NCBI GenBank assembly: GCA_003216075.1 | Contig: QCJK01000017.1 | Span: 1-34,375 of the forward strand | Source of the DNA: Prochlorococcus sp. AG-409-B05 | GTDB taxonomy: Bacteria; Cyanobacteriota; Cyanobacteriia; PCC-6307; Cyanobiaceae | Length of the DNA: 34,375 bases | Direction: 5' to 3' | In this document: positions 1-7,422 of the stretch, one piece after another | Layout: each line of letters starts with the position of its first letter | Position numbering within the stretch: the first letter of the stretch is position 1 | Made by a program: the position numbers and the translations under genes | The notes under the pieces: model-generated | Told to the model about the DNA's origin: nothing | The model's input: only the letters and a program-made list of their open reading frames with translations | The model's database searches: none

Positions 1-598
1 GTCCCAATGGCACATCACCTTTTATACATTTTAGTATTCTTGGATTATTTTTTATCTCTGAAACTTTAGAGTTTATATATGATATTTTTTCCTCATTAAC
101 GAGATCGCATTTATTTATCAATAAGATATCTCCATAAATTATTTGAGACCTCGCTATTTGGCTAGAGAGTATATCAGAATCAAAATTTTCAGCATCTATT
201 AATGTGATTATAGAATCTAGCCTTAATTGGTCTCTAGAACTATTAACTGTCATCGCTACTGGCAATGGATCAGCAAGGCCCGTAGTTTCAATTATTAGGT
301 ATTCAATTTCATTATTTGCAAGAACTCTATTTATTGCGTTTAGCAACTCTCCATTAATTGTGCAGCAAATACAGCCATTAGCCAGTTCAATAATATCTTC
401 ATGTGTTTTTACTATCAAGTCATTATCTATCCCTATTTCTCCAAACTCATTTACCAATACAGCTGTTTTAAGTCCTTTTTGCTTGGTCAGTATGTGATTT
501 AAGACAGTTGTTTTTCCTGAGCCAAGAAAACCTGTCAAAATGGTTACAGGAATTCCTTGTATCTTACTTTTGTTTAAATCATCTCCTGACTTTTTCAT
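1..598 (-). CDS. G3E-family (CobW/COG0523) GTPase, C-terminus beyond window
   Basis: The reading frame starts at an ATG at 596-598 and stays open to the left edge, so about 199 N-terminal residues are visible and the C-terminal domain is missing. The visible part is a complete G3E P-loop core: Walker A GFLGSGKTT near residues 23-31, the family CxCC metal motif (NGCICC, about residues 74-79), the ETTGLADP switch, and the NKCD guanine-specificity motif near 161-164. COG0523 proteins are GTP-dependent metallochaperones or metal insertases, often for zinc. The position beside znuA and a Fur-family regulator makes a zinc role likely here, but that is inference. A strong hairpin at 647-680 separates it from the upstream gene, so it probably has its own promoter in the short gap. 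It is distinct from the longer G3E protein at 6035-7417. Confidence 0.9.
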   Translation of the reverse strand, partial: MKKSGDDLNKSKIQGIPVTILTGFLGSGKTTVLNHILTKQKGLKTAVLVNEFGEIGIDNDLIVKTHEDIIELANGCICCTINGELLNAINRVLANNEIEYLIIETTGLADPLPVAMTVNSSRDQLRLDSIITLIDAENFDSDILSSQIARSQIIYGDILLINKCDLVNEEKISYINSKVSEIKNNPRILKCIKGDVPLG

Positions 599-646
599 GG
601 TTTTCTGATTAGATTTTATTATCTCAAGGTTAAAGTAATTAATAGC

Positions 647-680
647 AAACTACCGCAAATGAATTCACTTGCGGTAGTTT
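647..680 (-). terminator. Intrinsic terminator-like hairpin downstream of the His-rich barrel gene
   Basis: A perfect 12-bp inverted repeat (arms 647-658 and 669-680) encloses a 10-base loop. The GC-rich core (ACCGC/GCGGT) is flanked by A and T runs that are part of the stem, so the structure could work on either strand. On the minus strand it sits 39 bases after the stop of the gene at 719-1696 and before the G3E start. It therefore probably ends the znuA-barrel transcript. Confidence 0.75.
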
Positions 681-718
681 TACTATGTAGTTAAATTAGT
701 TTTTAAGATGTTTAATTC

Positions 719-1696
719 TCAGAAAGTAAATGTTACTCCTGTTCCAACATGATGTTGCCAACCTTCTCCCCAATCAGAGCCATCCTTATCACTACGGGTA
801 GGTTGCCAATGAATAAATACATATGCGTTTTCTCCTACAGGACGACCAATCTCTATTTCACCAGCGAAATCTGTACGTTCGCTTGTACTTGCCTCAGATG
901 ATGGGACAAAGAAACGAGGCCCACCTTCTATTTTGACAGCAATTAAATCGTAATTAAATTCGACTCCTACTCTAGGATCTGTGTAATTACCTTGCCATTC
1001 TCCAACTGAATCCCAACCTTGACGGTGTTCCAAACTTACATAAGCTCCATCAGTGAGATCCTTAAAGTTATCGCCGAGTGCGAAATTAACATCTCCTTCA
1101 CCGAAAGCATATAGAGCTTTGGCTCCAATTGAATTTTTGGTTCCTTTCTTTTCTTCTCCTTGATTTTTTGTAACTATATAAGGCTGGGTATCTACTGCAA
1201 CACTAAGGCGATCATTTGGAGCATATGTAGCTTTTAAGTAACCACGGAAATCTTCTCGTTTGTAGTCAGTGTCGTGCTCAGCATGCTCTTCTTCATGATC
1301 GTCATCATCGTCATGATCGTCATGATCGTCATGATCGGAATGTACGGCACCATAAAAATGCTCTGCTTCACCCCATACCCCGACAGGTCCAAAAGCACCT
1401 TCAATAGAGAATTTTCCACCGTTCTCTAACCCCCATTCCATCAAACCTCCAAAGAGTCCATCAAGTCCATAATGTTCTGGTTTTCCTTCAATATTATTTT
1501 CAAAACCACCATGAGCTTCCACGGTTATTTGAGGCGTCAACCTAAATTCACCTGCTTCTAAAGGCTCAGTTCCTCCTCCCCCGTGGGCATGCCCCATACG
1601 AGGTAACAGTGAAGCATCAACGCTCGTCAATGCAACGCCTAAGAGCAATGAGGCTTTCAAAGGATTTAGTCTTTTAATAAAATTGGTAGACATCAA
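719..1696 (-). CDS. Putative outer-membrane beta-barrel protein with His/Asp-rich loop, co-operonic with znuA
   Basis: The 325-residue protein has a signal-peptide-like N-terminus (basic, then LKASLLLGVALTS). After it come a short His/Gly stretch (HAHGGGG) and alternating amphipathic segments, and the chain ends in an aromatic residue (VTFTF), as outer-membrane barrels do. Around residues 120-142 lies a dense His/Asp/Glu run (HSDHDDHDDHDDDDDHEEEH), a plausible surface or periplasmic zinc-binding loop. It starts 42 bases after the znuA stop on the same strand, with no terminator between, so the two are probably co-transcribed and share the Fur-type operator at 2747-2767. No TonB box or plug domain is evident, so it is not a standard ZnuD receptor. 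A zinc-selective porin or zinc-binding outer-membrane protein is inferred. I cannot name the family. Confidence 0.8.
   Translation of the reverse strand: MMSTNFIKRLNPLKASLLLGVALTSVDASLLPRMGHAHGGGGTEPLEAGEFRLTPQITVEAHGGFENNIEGKPEHYGLDGLFGGLMEWGLENGGKFSIEGAFGPVGVWGEAEHFYGAVHSDHDDHDDHDDDDDHEEEHAEHDTDYKREDFRGYLKATYAPNDRLSVAVDTQPYIVTKNQGEEKKGTKNSIGAKALYAFGEGDVNFALGDNFKDLTDGAYVSLEHRQGWDSVGEWQGNYTDPRVGVEFNYDLIAVKIEGGPRFFVPSSEASTSERTDFAGEIEIGRPVGENAYVFIHWQPTRSDKDGSDWGEGWQHHVGTGVTFTF
1294..1338. repeat. Five 9-bp tandem units encoding the His/Asp loop
   Basis: Five consecutive 9-base units of the form CATGATCGT fill 1294-1338 on the plus strand, with one internal change in the second unit and one end change in the fifth. 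On the minus strand they encode the repeated Asp-Asp-His loop of the barrel gene. Loss or gain of a unit keeps the frame, so the loop could vary in length between strains. Confidence 0.85.
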
Positions 1697-1738
1697 ATTG
1701 ATTAGGTAGTTGAGTTAGGCAATGAACTGATAGGGGGA

Positions 1739-2680
1739 TTAACGAATGTCCGCCCATTTTTGAGCAATCTGATCTGCTGTTTTTTGATCACAAGTGCTTC
1801 CCTGACCATTTGTAATTACACAAATATTTGAGGTCGCAGTCTCAATTGTTGAAAGGCCACCAGGTGCAAGGCCATCAGGATATAGAGGAGATTTAAATAT
1901 AGGTTTACCCGAAGAACGACTAATACGTTTTAAGGTCTTGCTTATTGGGAGAGATTCTGCAAACAAGACACGACTCCCAGATTCTTTAATTTCAGAAGTA
2001 ATCTTGGCCATATTCGACGGACGAAGTTTCCCTCCAGTAGCGAAAGAGTCAATGACTGGAAGTTCTCGTAATTTGAATCTATTGGTCAAATGACTAAAAG
2101 CACGATGTTGAGTCAGGAGTACTCGGCTTTCAGTCGGTATCGATCTCAATTGAACGGAAGTCCAGTTACTTAGATCTTTGAGAACGGACTTGGCTGTTGA
2201 AGTTCGTGTGTTCAGCGCAGTTAAATCTGATTGAGGCAACACCTTTGACAGGCTTTGTTCAATGGTTGTAGCCATTGCAACGACATTATTGGGATCATGC
2301 CAAACATGAGGATCTTGATTATCTTTAGGAGTATTAGCTTTGTATTTAGGCATAGCGACCTCTGCGACAGCTATCACAGGAGCTTTTGTGGTAAGTCGTA
2401 GAGCTGAAGGAGTTAAATAAAAACCGTTATGAAAAACAATATCTGCCTTTGCTATAGCTTGTAAGTCTTTGGGCTTCAGGCGATAATAGTGTGGATCTCC
2501 AGTTGGTGGAATCACACAGTAAACATCAGCAGATTTGGAAGCAATAGTCCGCACAACATCACAAAGGACACCATCAAAAGCAACTACACCGGGTTTAACC
2601 TCAGAGGCTTTTGCAAGACTTGAGCCAAAGAAAAGACTACAAACAACCGAGCAGCCAGTAAGAACGGATCTAACGCTCAC
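1739..2680 (-). CDS. znuA: Zinc ABC transporter substrate-binding protein ZnuA
   Basis: The 313-residue protein is a cluster A-I metal-binding lipoprotein/periplasmic protein. It opens with a signal peptide of about 25 residues (hydrophobic SVVCSLFFGSSLAKA). Expected metal ligands are visible: His64 in DPHYY, His128 in VWHDP, His192 in QHRAF, and Asp269 in YPDGL. The long His-rich loop of some ZnuA proteins is absent. In this locus the His-rich segment sits in the neighbouring barrel instead. The start is a GTG; no ATG lies in frame before the upstream TGA. It is divergent from znuC across a 150-base control region with a Fur-type palindrome 66 bases upstream. Zinc rather than manganese is inferred from the Fur-family and G3E neighbours. 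Confidence 0.93.
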   Translation of the reverse strand: MSVRSVLTGCSVVCSLFFGSSLAKASEVKPGVVAFDGVLCDVVRTIASKSADVYCVIPPTGDPHYYRLKPKDLQAIAKADIVFHNGFYLTPSALRLTTKAPVIAVAEVAMPKYKANTPKDNQDPHVWHDPNNVVAMATTIEQSLSKVLPQSDLTALNTRTSTAKSVLKDLSNWTSVQLRSIPTESRVLLTQHRAFSHLTNRFKLRELPVIDSFATGGKLRPSNMAKITSEIKESGSRVLFAESLPISKTLKRISRSSGKPIFKSPLYPDGLAPGGLSTIETATSNICVITNGQGSTCDQKTADQIAQKWADIR

Positions 2681-2746
2681 GCGATCAAAAAAATAATTTC
2701 ACGGAATGATAAGCATTAAAACCCAACTCGAGAGAGGACTGTCTTC

Positions 2747-2767
2747 AAATGAAAACCATTTTCATTT
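2747..2767. promoter_or_regulatory. Perfect Fur-family (probable Zur) operator between znuA and znuC
   Basis: This is a perfect inverted repeat: 9-base arms at 2747-2755 and 2759-2767 around a 3-base centre, with core TGAAAACCATTTTCA. It lies 66 bases before the znuA start and 63 before the znuC start. AT-rich palindromes of this size and spacing are typical Fur/Zur operators, and a Fur-family gene lies 0.8 kb away. Binding by Zur is inferred. Confidence 0.8.
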
Positions 2768-2784
2768 TAGCGTGCGCTAGTCTT

Positions 2785-2801
2785 TGAAAGTGAGATTTTC
2801 A
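2785..2801. promoter_or_regulatory. Possible second, degenerate Fur/Zur site nearer znuC
   Basis: The 17-base sequence TGAAAGTGAGATTTTCA has matching outer half-sites (TGAAA and TTTCA), like those of the perfect palindrome, but an imperfect, longer centre. It sits 29 bases before the znuC start, where a repressor could block RNA polymerase. This is weaker evidence than for the site at 2747-2767. Confidence 0.4.
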
Positions 2802-2830
2802 CGCTATTGACTCTATTCACGCATTCTTGA

Positions 2831-3526
2831 TTGACTAATCTCATTGCAAAAAACCTGTCATTTTCCTATGGCAAAGAATCTGTTCTAAAGGACATTTCTC
2901 TAGAGCTGAAAACAGGAACTCTTACCGCTCTTGTTGGTCCAAATGGAGCAGGAAAATCAACCTTGCTGCGCCTATTACAAGGTCAGATGATCCCGCATCA
3001 AGGAGAAATTTTTTTAGATAAGCATCCTTTAGGAGCGAATCGAACTCAAGTTGCATTAATGCCTCAAAGAAGCTCTATCAATTGGAATTTCCCTATTACT
3101 ACTGAAGGATTGGTAGCACTGGGTCAAGCGAATGCTGCCAATCAATCATGTTGCAAGACAGAAGCCTCACTTCAACGGGTTGGTCTTGTTGCTTTAGCTA
3201 AGAAACGACTTGATGCACTGTCTGGAGGGCAGCAACAAAGAGCCTTACTTGCAAGAACACTTGCCCAAAATGCATCAGTTTTCCTTTTAGATGAACCCTG
3301 CGCAGCACTGGATCCTCCATCCAGGGAGCAGTTTCTAAGCATTATTCGTCAGCTTGCCGAAGCGGGATTAACGATATTTGTCAGTAGTCATGACTGGGGT
3401 CAAGCTTTAAATACTTACGACAAAGTAATCACACTTGATCGAACTGTGTTGGCCTTTGGGACTCCAGAAGAGGTGAGAAGCAAGCTTCAATCAATTAGTA
3501 GTATGGGTAACCACTGTTGTGGCTAA
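2831..3526 (+). CDS. znuC: Zinc ABC transporter ATP-binding protein ZnuC
   Basis: The 231-residue ABC ATPase has all expected motifs: Walker A GPNGAGKST at 36-44, Q-loop near 79, signature LSGGQQQR at 130-137, Walker B VFLLDEP at 150-156, and the switch His187 (SSHDW). It would energise import of zinc delivered by ZnuA through ZnuB. The start is a TTG directly after an in-frame TGA, so no upstream start exists; no clear Shine-Dalgarno precedes it. The gene ends with Cys-rich residues (NHCCG). It converges on the zur-like gene, whose stop lies only a few bases downstream. ZnuB follows 467 bases later on the same strand, so a znuCB transcript would be antisense to the regulator. Confidence 0.93.
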   Translation: MTNLIAKNLSFSYGKESVLKDISLELKTGTLTALVGPNGAGKSTLLRLLQGQMIPHQGEIFLDKHPLGANRTQVALMPQRSSINWNFPITTEGLVALGQANAANQSCCKTEASLQRVGLVALAKKRLDALSGGQQQRALLARTLAQNASVFLLDEPCAALDPPSREQFLSIIRQLAEAGLTIFVSSHDWGQALNTYDKVITLDRTVLAFGTPEEVRSKLQSISSMGNHCCG

Positions 3527-3533
3527 TCAATAT

Positions 3534-3944
3534 TCAGGTTTTAGCCTCTTTCTGACGCTGGTGACAACTCTTACAAAGGCCAAAGAATTCAAGTGTATGA
3601 AACAAAAGCTCAAAGTTTTTTGTTTGCGTCTTAGGCAATTCAATGTTTTTGATTGGACAGGACTTCAAAACAAGTGTTTGACCACAGTCAACACAAGTCA
3701 AATGATGATGATCCCTATTCACAGGGCTATAAAGTGCCTCACCTGTAGGAAGGTTTCGACATCGCACCAAGCCTTTTTGCTGAAGAACTCGAAGATGTCG
3801 ATAAACCGTAGTCAACCCCATATTGGAAGAAGTTTCAATCAAGGTGCGATGCAGCTGTTGGCCGCTGACCTCATGAGCACAATTGTTCAGCTCATCCAGT
3901 ATTTGTTGTTGTTTCTTTGTCAGAGCTTCTGTTTTTTCGTTCAT
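3534..3944 (-). CDS. zur: Fur-family transcriptional regulator, probable zinc uptake regulator Zur
   Basis: The 136-residue protein has Fur architecture: an N-terminal winged helix with recognition-helix-like residues MGLTTVYRHLRVLQQKGLV (about 42-60), then a dimerisation domain. That domain contains HHH at 79-81, CVDC (Cys84/87) and CKSC (Cys124/127), the latter pairs forming the usual structural zinc site. Zur with zinc represses uptake genes in bacteria, including cyanobacteria. Assignment to Zur rather than Fur or PerR rests on its place inside the znu cluster. It lies entirely between znuC and znuB on the opposite strand and is divergent from znuB (49 bases). No Fur-type box was seen directly upstream of its own start. 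Confidence 0.88.
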   Translation of the reverse strand: MNEKTEALTKKQQQILDELNNCAHEVSGQQLHRTLIETSSNMGLTTVYRHLRVLQQKGLVRCRNLPTGEALYSPVNRDHHHLTCVDCGQTLVLKSCPIKNIELPKTQTKNFELLFHTLEFFGLCKSCHQRQKEAKT

Positions 3945-3993
3945 CCTTCAGTGATGATCTCTTACTCTTTCCAAACAAGAGAGGTTTAGGGTA

Positions 3994-4815
3994 ATGCTAC
4001 AAGTGATTTTGGGAAGTTGGTGGCTTTATCCTTTGTTAATGACTCTTTTAGTAGGAATACTTTGTCCAGTAACTGGTGCTCTCTTAATTACACAAGGTCG
4101 GCTCCTGCAAGCCAATTTGATATCTCATGGAGTTGTCCCAGGCTTAGTCTTAGCATTTGCCATAGGAATTGATCCTTCATTAGGTGGAATTATTAGTGGA
4201 TTAATCGGAGCTCTTACGGCAGAAAGATTGGCCTTAAGAAGAAAGGAATATGGTGAGGCTGTAATTAATACTGTTCTAGCAGGCTCTCTTGGCTTTGGAG
4301 TTTTATTAATTCCACTCTTAAAAACAAGAATCGACCTGGAATCTATTTTATTTGGAGACCTCCTTGCCGCTGGTCCGACTGACATAATCAGAGTGGCAAT
4401 TGCGACATCAGTGCTTTTATTGCTATTAAAAAACTCCTATCAGAATTTGATCTACCTAGGTTTAGATCCTGAAGGTGCTGCTTCAATTGGCCTAAGAGTT
4501 CCTAGATTAAAGTTTTCACTAGCTGTTGTGACTTCCCTAGTAATTGTGAGTTCGATGTCTGCTGTAGGAGTGATTTTGGTTATAGCTTTACTTGCTGCAC
4601 CAGGTCTATTGGGATTAAATCAAGCCCAAAGCTTGAATTCTGCAATGATCCGTTCTGCTGGTTATGGGCTCATCATATCTTTTATAGGTTTTTTACTTGC
4701 GATTGCATTAAACCTTTCTCCAGGACCTCTTATAGCCGTACTTTGCTTGTTTTCCTTAATATTAAGTGATAAATATAGCTTAAGCAAAGCGACAAAATTT
4801 TTGCTCCATAAATAG
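3994..4815 (+). CDS. znuB: Zinc ABC transporter permease ZnuB
   Basis: The 273-residue protein is almost wholly hydrophobic, with about seven to eight membrane segments, and has ABC-3 permease hallmarks such as an early PVTGALLITQGR segment and a later LVIVSSMSAVGVILVIALLAAPG stretch split by short loops. It forms the inner-membrane channel for ZnuA-delivered metal, driven by ZnuC. A GAGG-containing leader lies roughly 11 bases before the ATG. It is separated from znuC by the antisense regulator gene, so it needs either read-through from znuC or a promoter in 3945-3993. No convincing terminator follows. Confidence 0.92.
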   Translation: MLQVILGSWWLYPLLMTLLVGILCPVTGALLITQGRLLQANLISHGVVPGLVLAFAIGIDPSLGGIISGLIGALTAERLALRRKEYGEAVINTVLAGSLGFGVLLIPLLKTRIDLESILFGDLLAAGPTDIIRVAIATSVLLLLLKNSYQNLIYLGLDPEGAASIGLRVPRLKFSLAVVTSLVIVSSMSAVGVILVIALLAAPGLLGLNQAQSLNSAMIRSAGYGLIISFIGFLLAIALNLSPGPLIAVLCLFSLILSDKYSLSKATKFLLHK

Positions 4816-4967
4816 TTAGCCAATAATGCAATATACAATGTTAAGTCTAAACTTATTTGTATAAATATGCAAGCAATTGCTTATCATCTAATTTCTAAAA
4901 TAAATTTATTCAAATCAAAGAATGATTGATATCTATGGTATTAATCTTTGACAAGGTAAGAAATCTT

Positions 4968-6047
4968 TTAGGAGAACCCTTTTGGAGATGATTTAGTTCG
5001 ATTTTTAAAATCCCAAACATTAATTCCTCCATTTGCATTAACGGCTGCTAGAGCATAGTCATCAGGTCGCCAGGCAATTGCTTCGACACGGCCTCCTACG
5101 AATGCACCGCCAAGTGGCTCACCATGACCATTCTTCTGGAGAAGCCAAACAAAAACCGAACCATCCCTTGATCCAGAGGCTAATAGTGACCCTCGATTGG
5201 AGAAAGCGAGGCTGGAAATCGCTCCAATGTGAAGGTCTAACTCTCCTGGTACCGTTCCTTCAGGACCATTACCTTGAAAACTCCAAACTGTTATTCGTTC
5301 ACCTCCTCCAGTGGCAAGAACCATGCCGGTTTGATCAAATGCTAGTTGACTTGGCTTGCCTGGATACCCAGTCATCTCAGCATCTTGCGCAGTTGAACGT
5401 CTCCAGAAATGAACAGAATTGTCTTGACTACCGCAAGCCACAATGTCGCCATCAGGGCTAAGCACCATCGACACGAGTGAGCCTTGCCATTCCAGCTTCT
5501 GATTGACCTGGTCACGAATTACATCGTAAAAAGTGACTCGGCCGTAGCATGCAGTTGCTAATTCATTCGACTTTGACCAAGCAACCGCACTGACAGTACT
5601 AAGATGTTTATCTGAGCGCCAATGTTCTTTTCCATCAGCACCAAAAACATAGACGTAATGCGAAAAGACTACGGCTAAGAATTGTCCATCTGGTGACCAT
5701 TGGAGATGTTCGACCCATCCTTTACCGATTTCCAATGCCTTATTTGACTCACCTTCTTTACTCTTCCAAATCAGAACACGTCCATCCTGACCTGCAGTAG
5801 CAAAGATATGTCCATCTGGATGAATGGACATTGCAAGTATGCCACCTTCATGGACTTCCTTTCGATGCCAAAGGGTGGTTCCAGACTTGCCTTCAAAGGC
5901 ATAAAGGCCTCCTGCAGCATCACCCACCAAAAAAGCATTACCTTCTAGTGCCCATCCGCAAACAATGACATAATCGGCGACTTCAGTACTCCACCCCTCG
6001 TGAAGCATACCCCGACCCTGAGGGCCGAGTTCTCTTATGTCAGGCAT
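4968..6047 (-). CDS. WD40 beta-propeller protein coupled to G3E GTPase
   Basis: The 359-residue protein is built of WD40 repeats, enough for one seven-bladed propeller. Recurrent blade ends include VLIWKS, VHFWRR, ITVWSF, VFVWLL and INVWDF, each preceded by patterns such as LAFSNRGSLLASGSRDG. There is no signal peptide or membrane segment, so a cytoplasmic scaffold is expected; propellers bind proteins rather than catalyse. Its ATG overlaps the end of the upstream G3E GTPase gene by 13 bases (6035-6047), which implies translational coupling and a shared job. A role as partner or client platform for the GTPase in zinc delivery is inferred. Nothing in the sequence shows what it binds. Confidence 0.88.
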   Translation of the reverse strand: MPDIRELGPQGRGMLHEGWSTEVADYVIVCGWALEGNAFLVGDAAGGLYAFEGKSGTTLWHRKEVHEGGILAMSIHPDGHIFATAGQDGRVLIWKSKEGESNKALEIGKGWVEHLQWSPDGQFLAVVFSHYVYVFGADGKEHWRSDKHLSTVSAVAWSKSNELATACYGRVTFYDVIRDQVNQKLEWQGSLVSMVLSPDGDIVACGSQDNSVHFWRRSTAQDAEMTGYPGKPSQLAFDQTGMVLATGGGERITVWSFQGNGPEGTVPGELDLHIGAISSLAFSNRGSLLASGSRDGSVFVWLLQKNGHGEPLGGAFVGGRVEAIAWRPDDYALAAVNANGGINVWDFKNRTKSSPKGFS

Positions 6048-7417
6048 TTGTCGAACCCACTTTGCAAGGCCTCTTCATCAAGGTTCCGACCGATGAACAC
6101 GAGTTGATTTCGGCGAGGTTCATTACCCCACTCCCTATCAGGCTGTGAGGTAAAGAGCATATGTACACCTTGAAAAACTATTCTCCGCGGCTCGCCTGCA
6201 TAACTAATAAACCCCTTTGTCCTAAAAATATCTACACCTTTTTCTGAGAGGAGACGCCCTAACCACTTATTGAGTTTTTCTGGATCGACATCGCCTAATC
6301 GCTCGATAGCAATTGAGCCCACTTCATCATCGTGTTCGTGTTGTGCTACCCAAGTTCGCTCTGCTATAGGAGGAATTAAAAGATCATTCTGTTGATTACT
6401 TCCTGACTCAGAAACTGAAGTATCCATTCTTCTCACTTTGATATCGAATTCCTCGGCCGTGTGCTGAGTGAATAAACCAAGATGTCCAGATTTTTCAACT
6501 TCAAGCGAAAACGACTTGCGCCCCTTGGACTGCAGCTGAAGGTTCACATGCTTGTTCAGTGGGATTTTGTCACCTGGATGTAGGAGTTCAGCAGATTCAG
6601 CGTAAAGTCGCACACATGATTCTGCACCTTCATTGAGAGATTCTTCGTCTGTGCCTTGGTCAGCTACAACGACGAGAGACATCATCGGGTCAGGCCCCTC
6701 TTCGAGACTAACTTCGTAACGACCAGGCTCAAGTTGAAAAACACCCGTCCACTCAAATGGATACTCTGGTTCTAGGAAGCTGGGACGGCGCTCCAAAACC
6801 TGGTCAAGGTCAAAAGCACCGAGGTTTAGTACAGTTTCAACAGAGACATCCGCTTGCTTACTACGTACGACACGCGCCATACGGTTCATGCCACGTAGTC
6901 GTGCTTCAAGAGTATCGAGTGACTCATCAGAAACGAGATCAGTTTTGTTCAGAACCAGAACGTCGGCAAATGCAACCTGCTCGGAACTCTCTTCACTGCG
7001 TCCCAGTTGCTGATCAATATGAGCTGCATCAACAAGCGTAACGATGCCATCGAGTGAAAATTCTGAACGAATTTCATCGTCCATGAAGAATGTTTGAGCA
7101 ACAGGACCGGGATCGGCAAGCCCAGTGGTCTCAACCAATACATAATCGAACTTATCGCGTCGCTTCATGAGGTTTCCAAGTACGCGAATTAGATCGCCTC
7201 GAACGGTGCAGCAGATGCATCCGTTGGACATCTCAAAAACCTCTTCATCAGCATTGATCACTAGTCCCTGATCAATACCCACTTCACCATATTCATTCTC
7301 AATAACAGCAATTCGTTTACCGTGTTCTTCGCTCAGAATCTTGTTAAGAAGAGTCGTCTTTCCAGAACCAAGAAATCCAGTAAGGATTGTAACTGGTACC
7401 TTTGATTTGATGGTCAT
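6035..7417 (-). CDS. Long G3E-family (CobW/COG0523) GTPase, probable zinc metallochaperone
   Basis: The protein has 460 residues counted from the ATG at 7417. That start is chosen because GGAGG lies 8 bases upstream; an earlier ATG at 7453 lies inside the preceding gene. Motifs are Walker A GFLGSGKTT (14-22), NGCICC (65-70, the CxCC metal site), ETTGLADP (96-103) and NKTD (157-160). A CobW C-terminal domain occupies about 365-460. Between them, about 222-330, is an extra beta-rich region that begins WTGVFQLEPGRYEVSLEEG and has no counterpart in the short G3E proteins I know. HEHDDE near 360 could bind metal. It is the middle gene of an operon with the 105-residue protein upstream (5-base gap) and the WD40 gene downstream (overlap). 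Confidence 0.92.
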   Translation of the reverse strand: MTIKSKVPVTILTGFLGSGKTTLLNKILSEEHGKRIAVIENEYGEVGIDQGLVINADEEVFEMSNGCICCTVRGDLIRVLGNLMKRRDKFDYVLVETTGLADPGPVAQTFFMDDEIRSEFSLDGIVTLVDAAHIDQQLGRSEESSEQVAFADVLVLNKTDLVSDESLDTLEARLRGMNRMARVVRSKQADVSVETVLNLGAFDLDQVLERRPSFLEPEYPFEWTGVFQLEPGRYEVSLEEGPDPMMSLVVVADQGTDEESLNEGAESCVRLYAESAELLHPGDKIPLNKHVNLQLQSKGRKSFSLEVEKSGHLGLFTQHTAEEFDIKVRRMDTSVSESGSNQQNDLLIPPIAERTWVAQHEHDDEVGSIAIERLGDVDPEKLNKWLGRLLSEKGVDIFRTKGFISYAGEPRRIVFQGVHMLFTSQPDREWGNEPRRNQLVFIGRNLDEEALQSGFDKCLT

Positions 7418-7422
7418 TTTTA

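Noticed and set aside
204-497. 97-codon plus-strand frame at the left edge
   Set aside because: It is the antisense shadow of the G3E GTPase, whose CxCC and P-loop motifs are clear on the minus strand.
3519-3989. 156-codon plus-strand frame spanning the gap from znuC to znuB
   Set aside because: It covers the Fur-family gene in antisense and has no recognisable domain. The Fur motifs on the other strand explain the coding signal.
4871-4882. AAGCAATTGCTT palindrome after znuB as a terminator
   Set aside because: It has no loop and no T-tract, so it cannot act as an intrinsic terminator.
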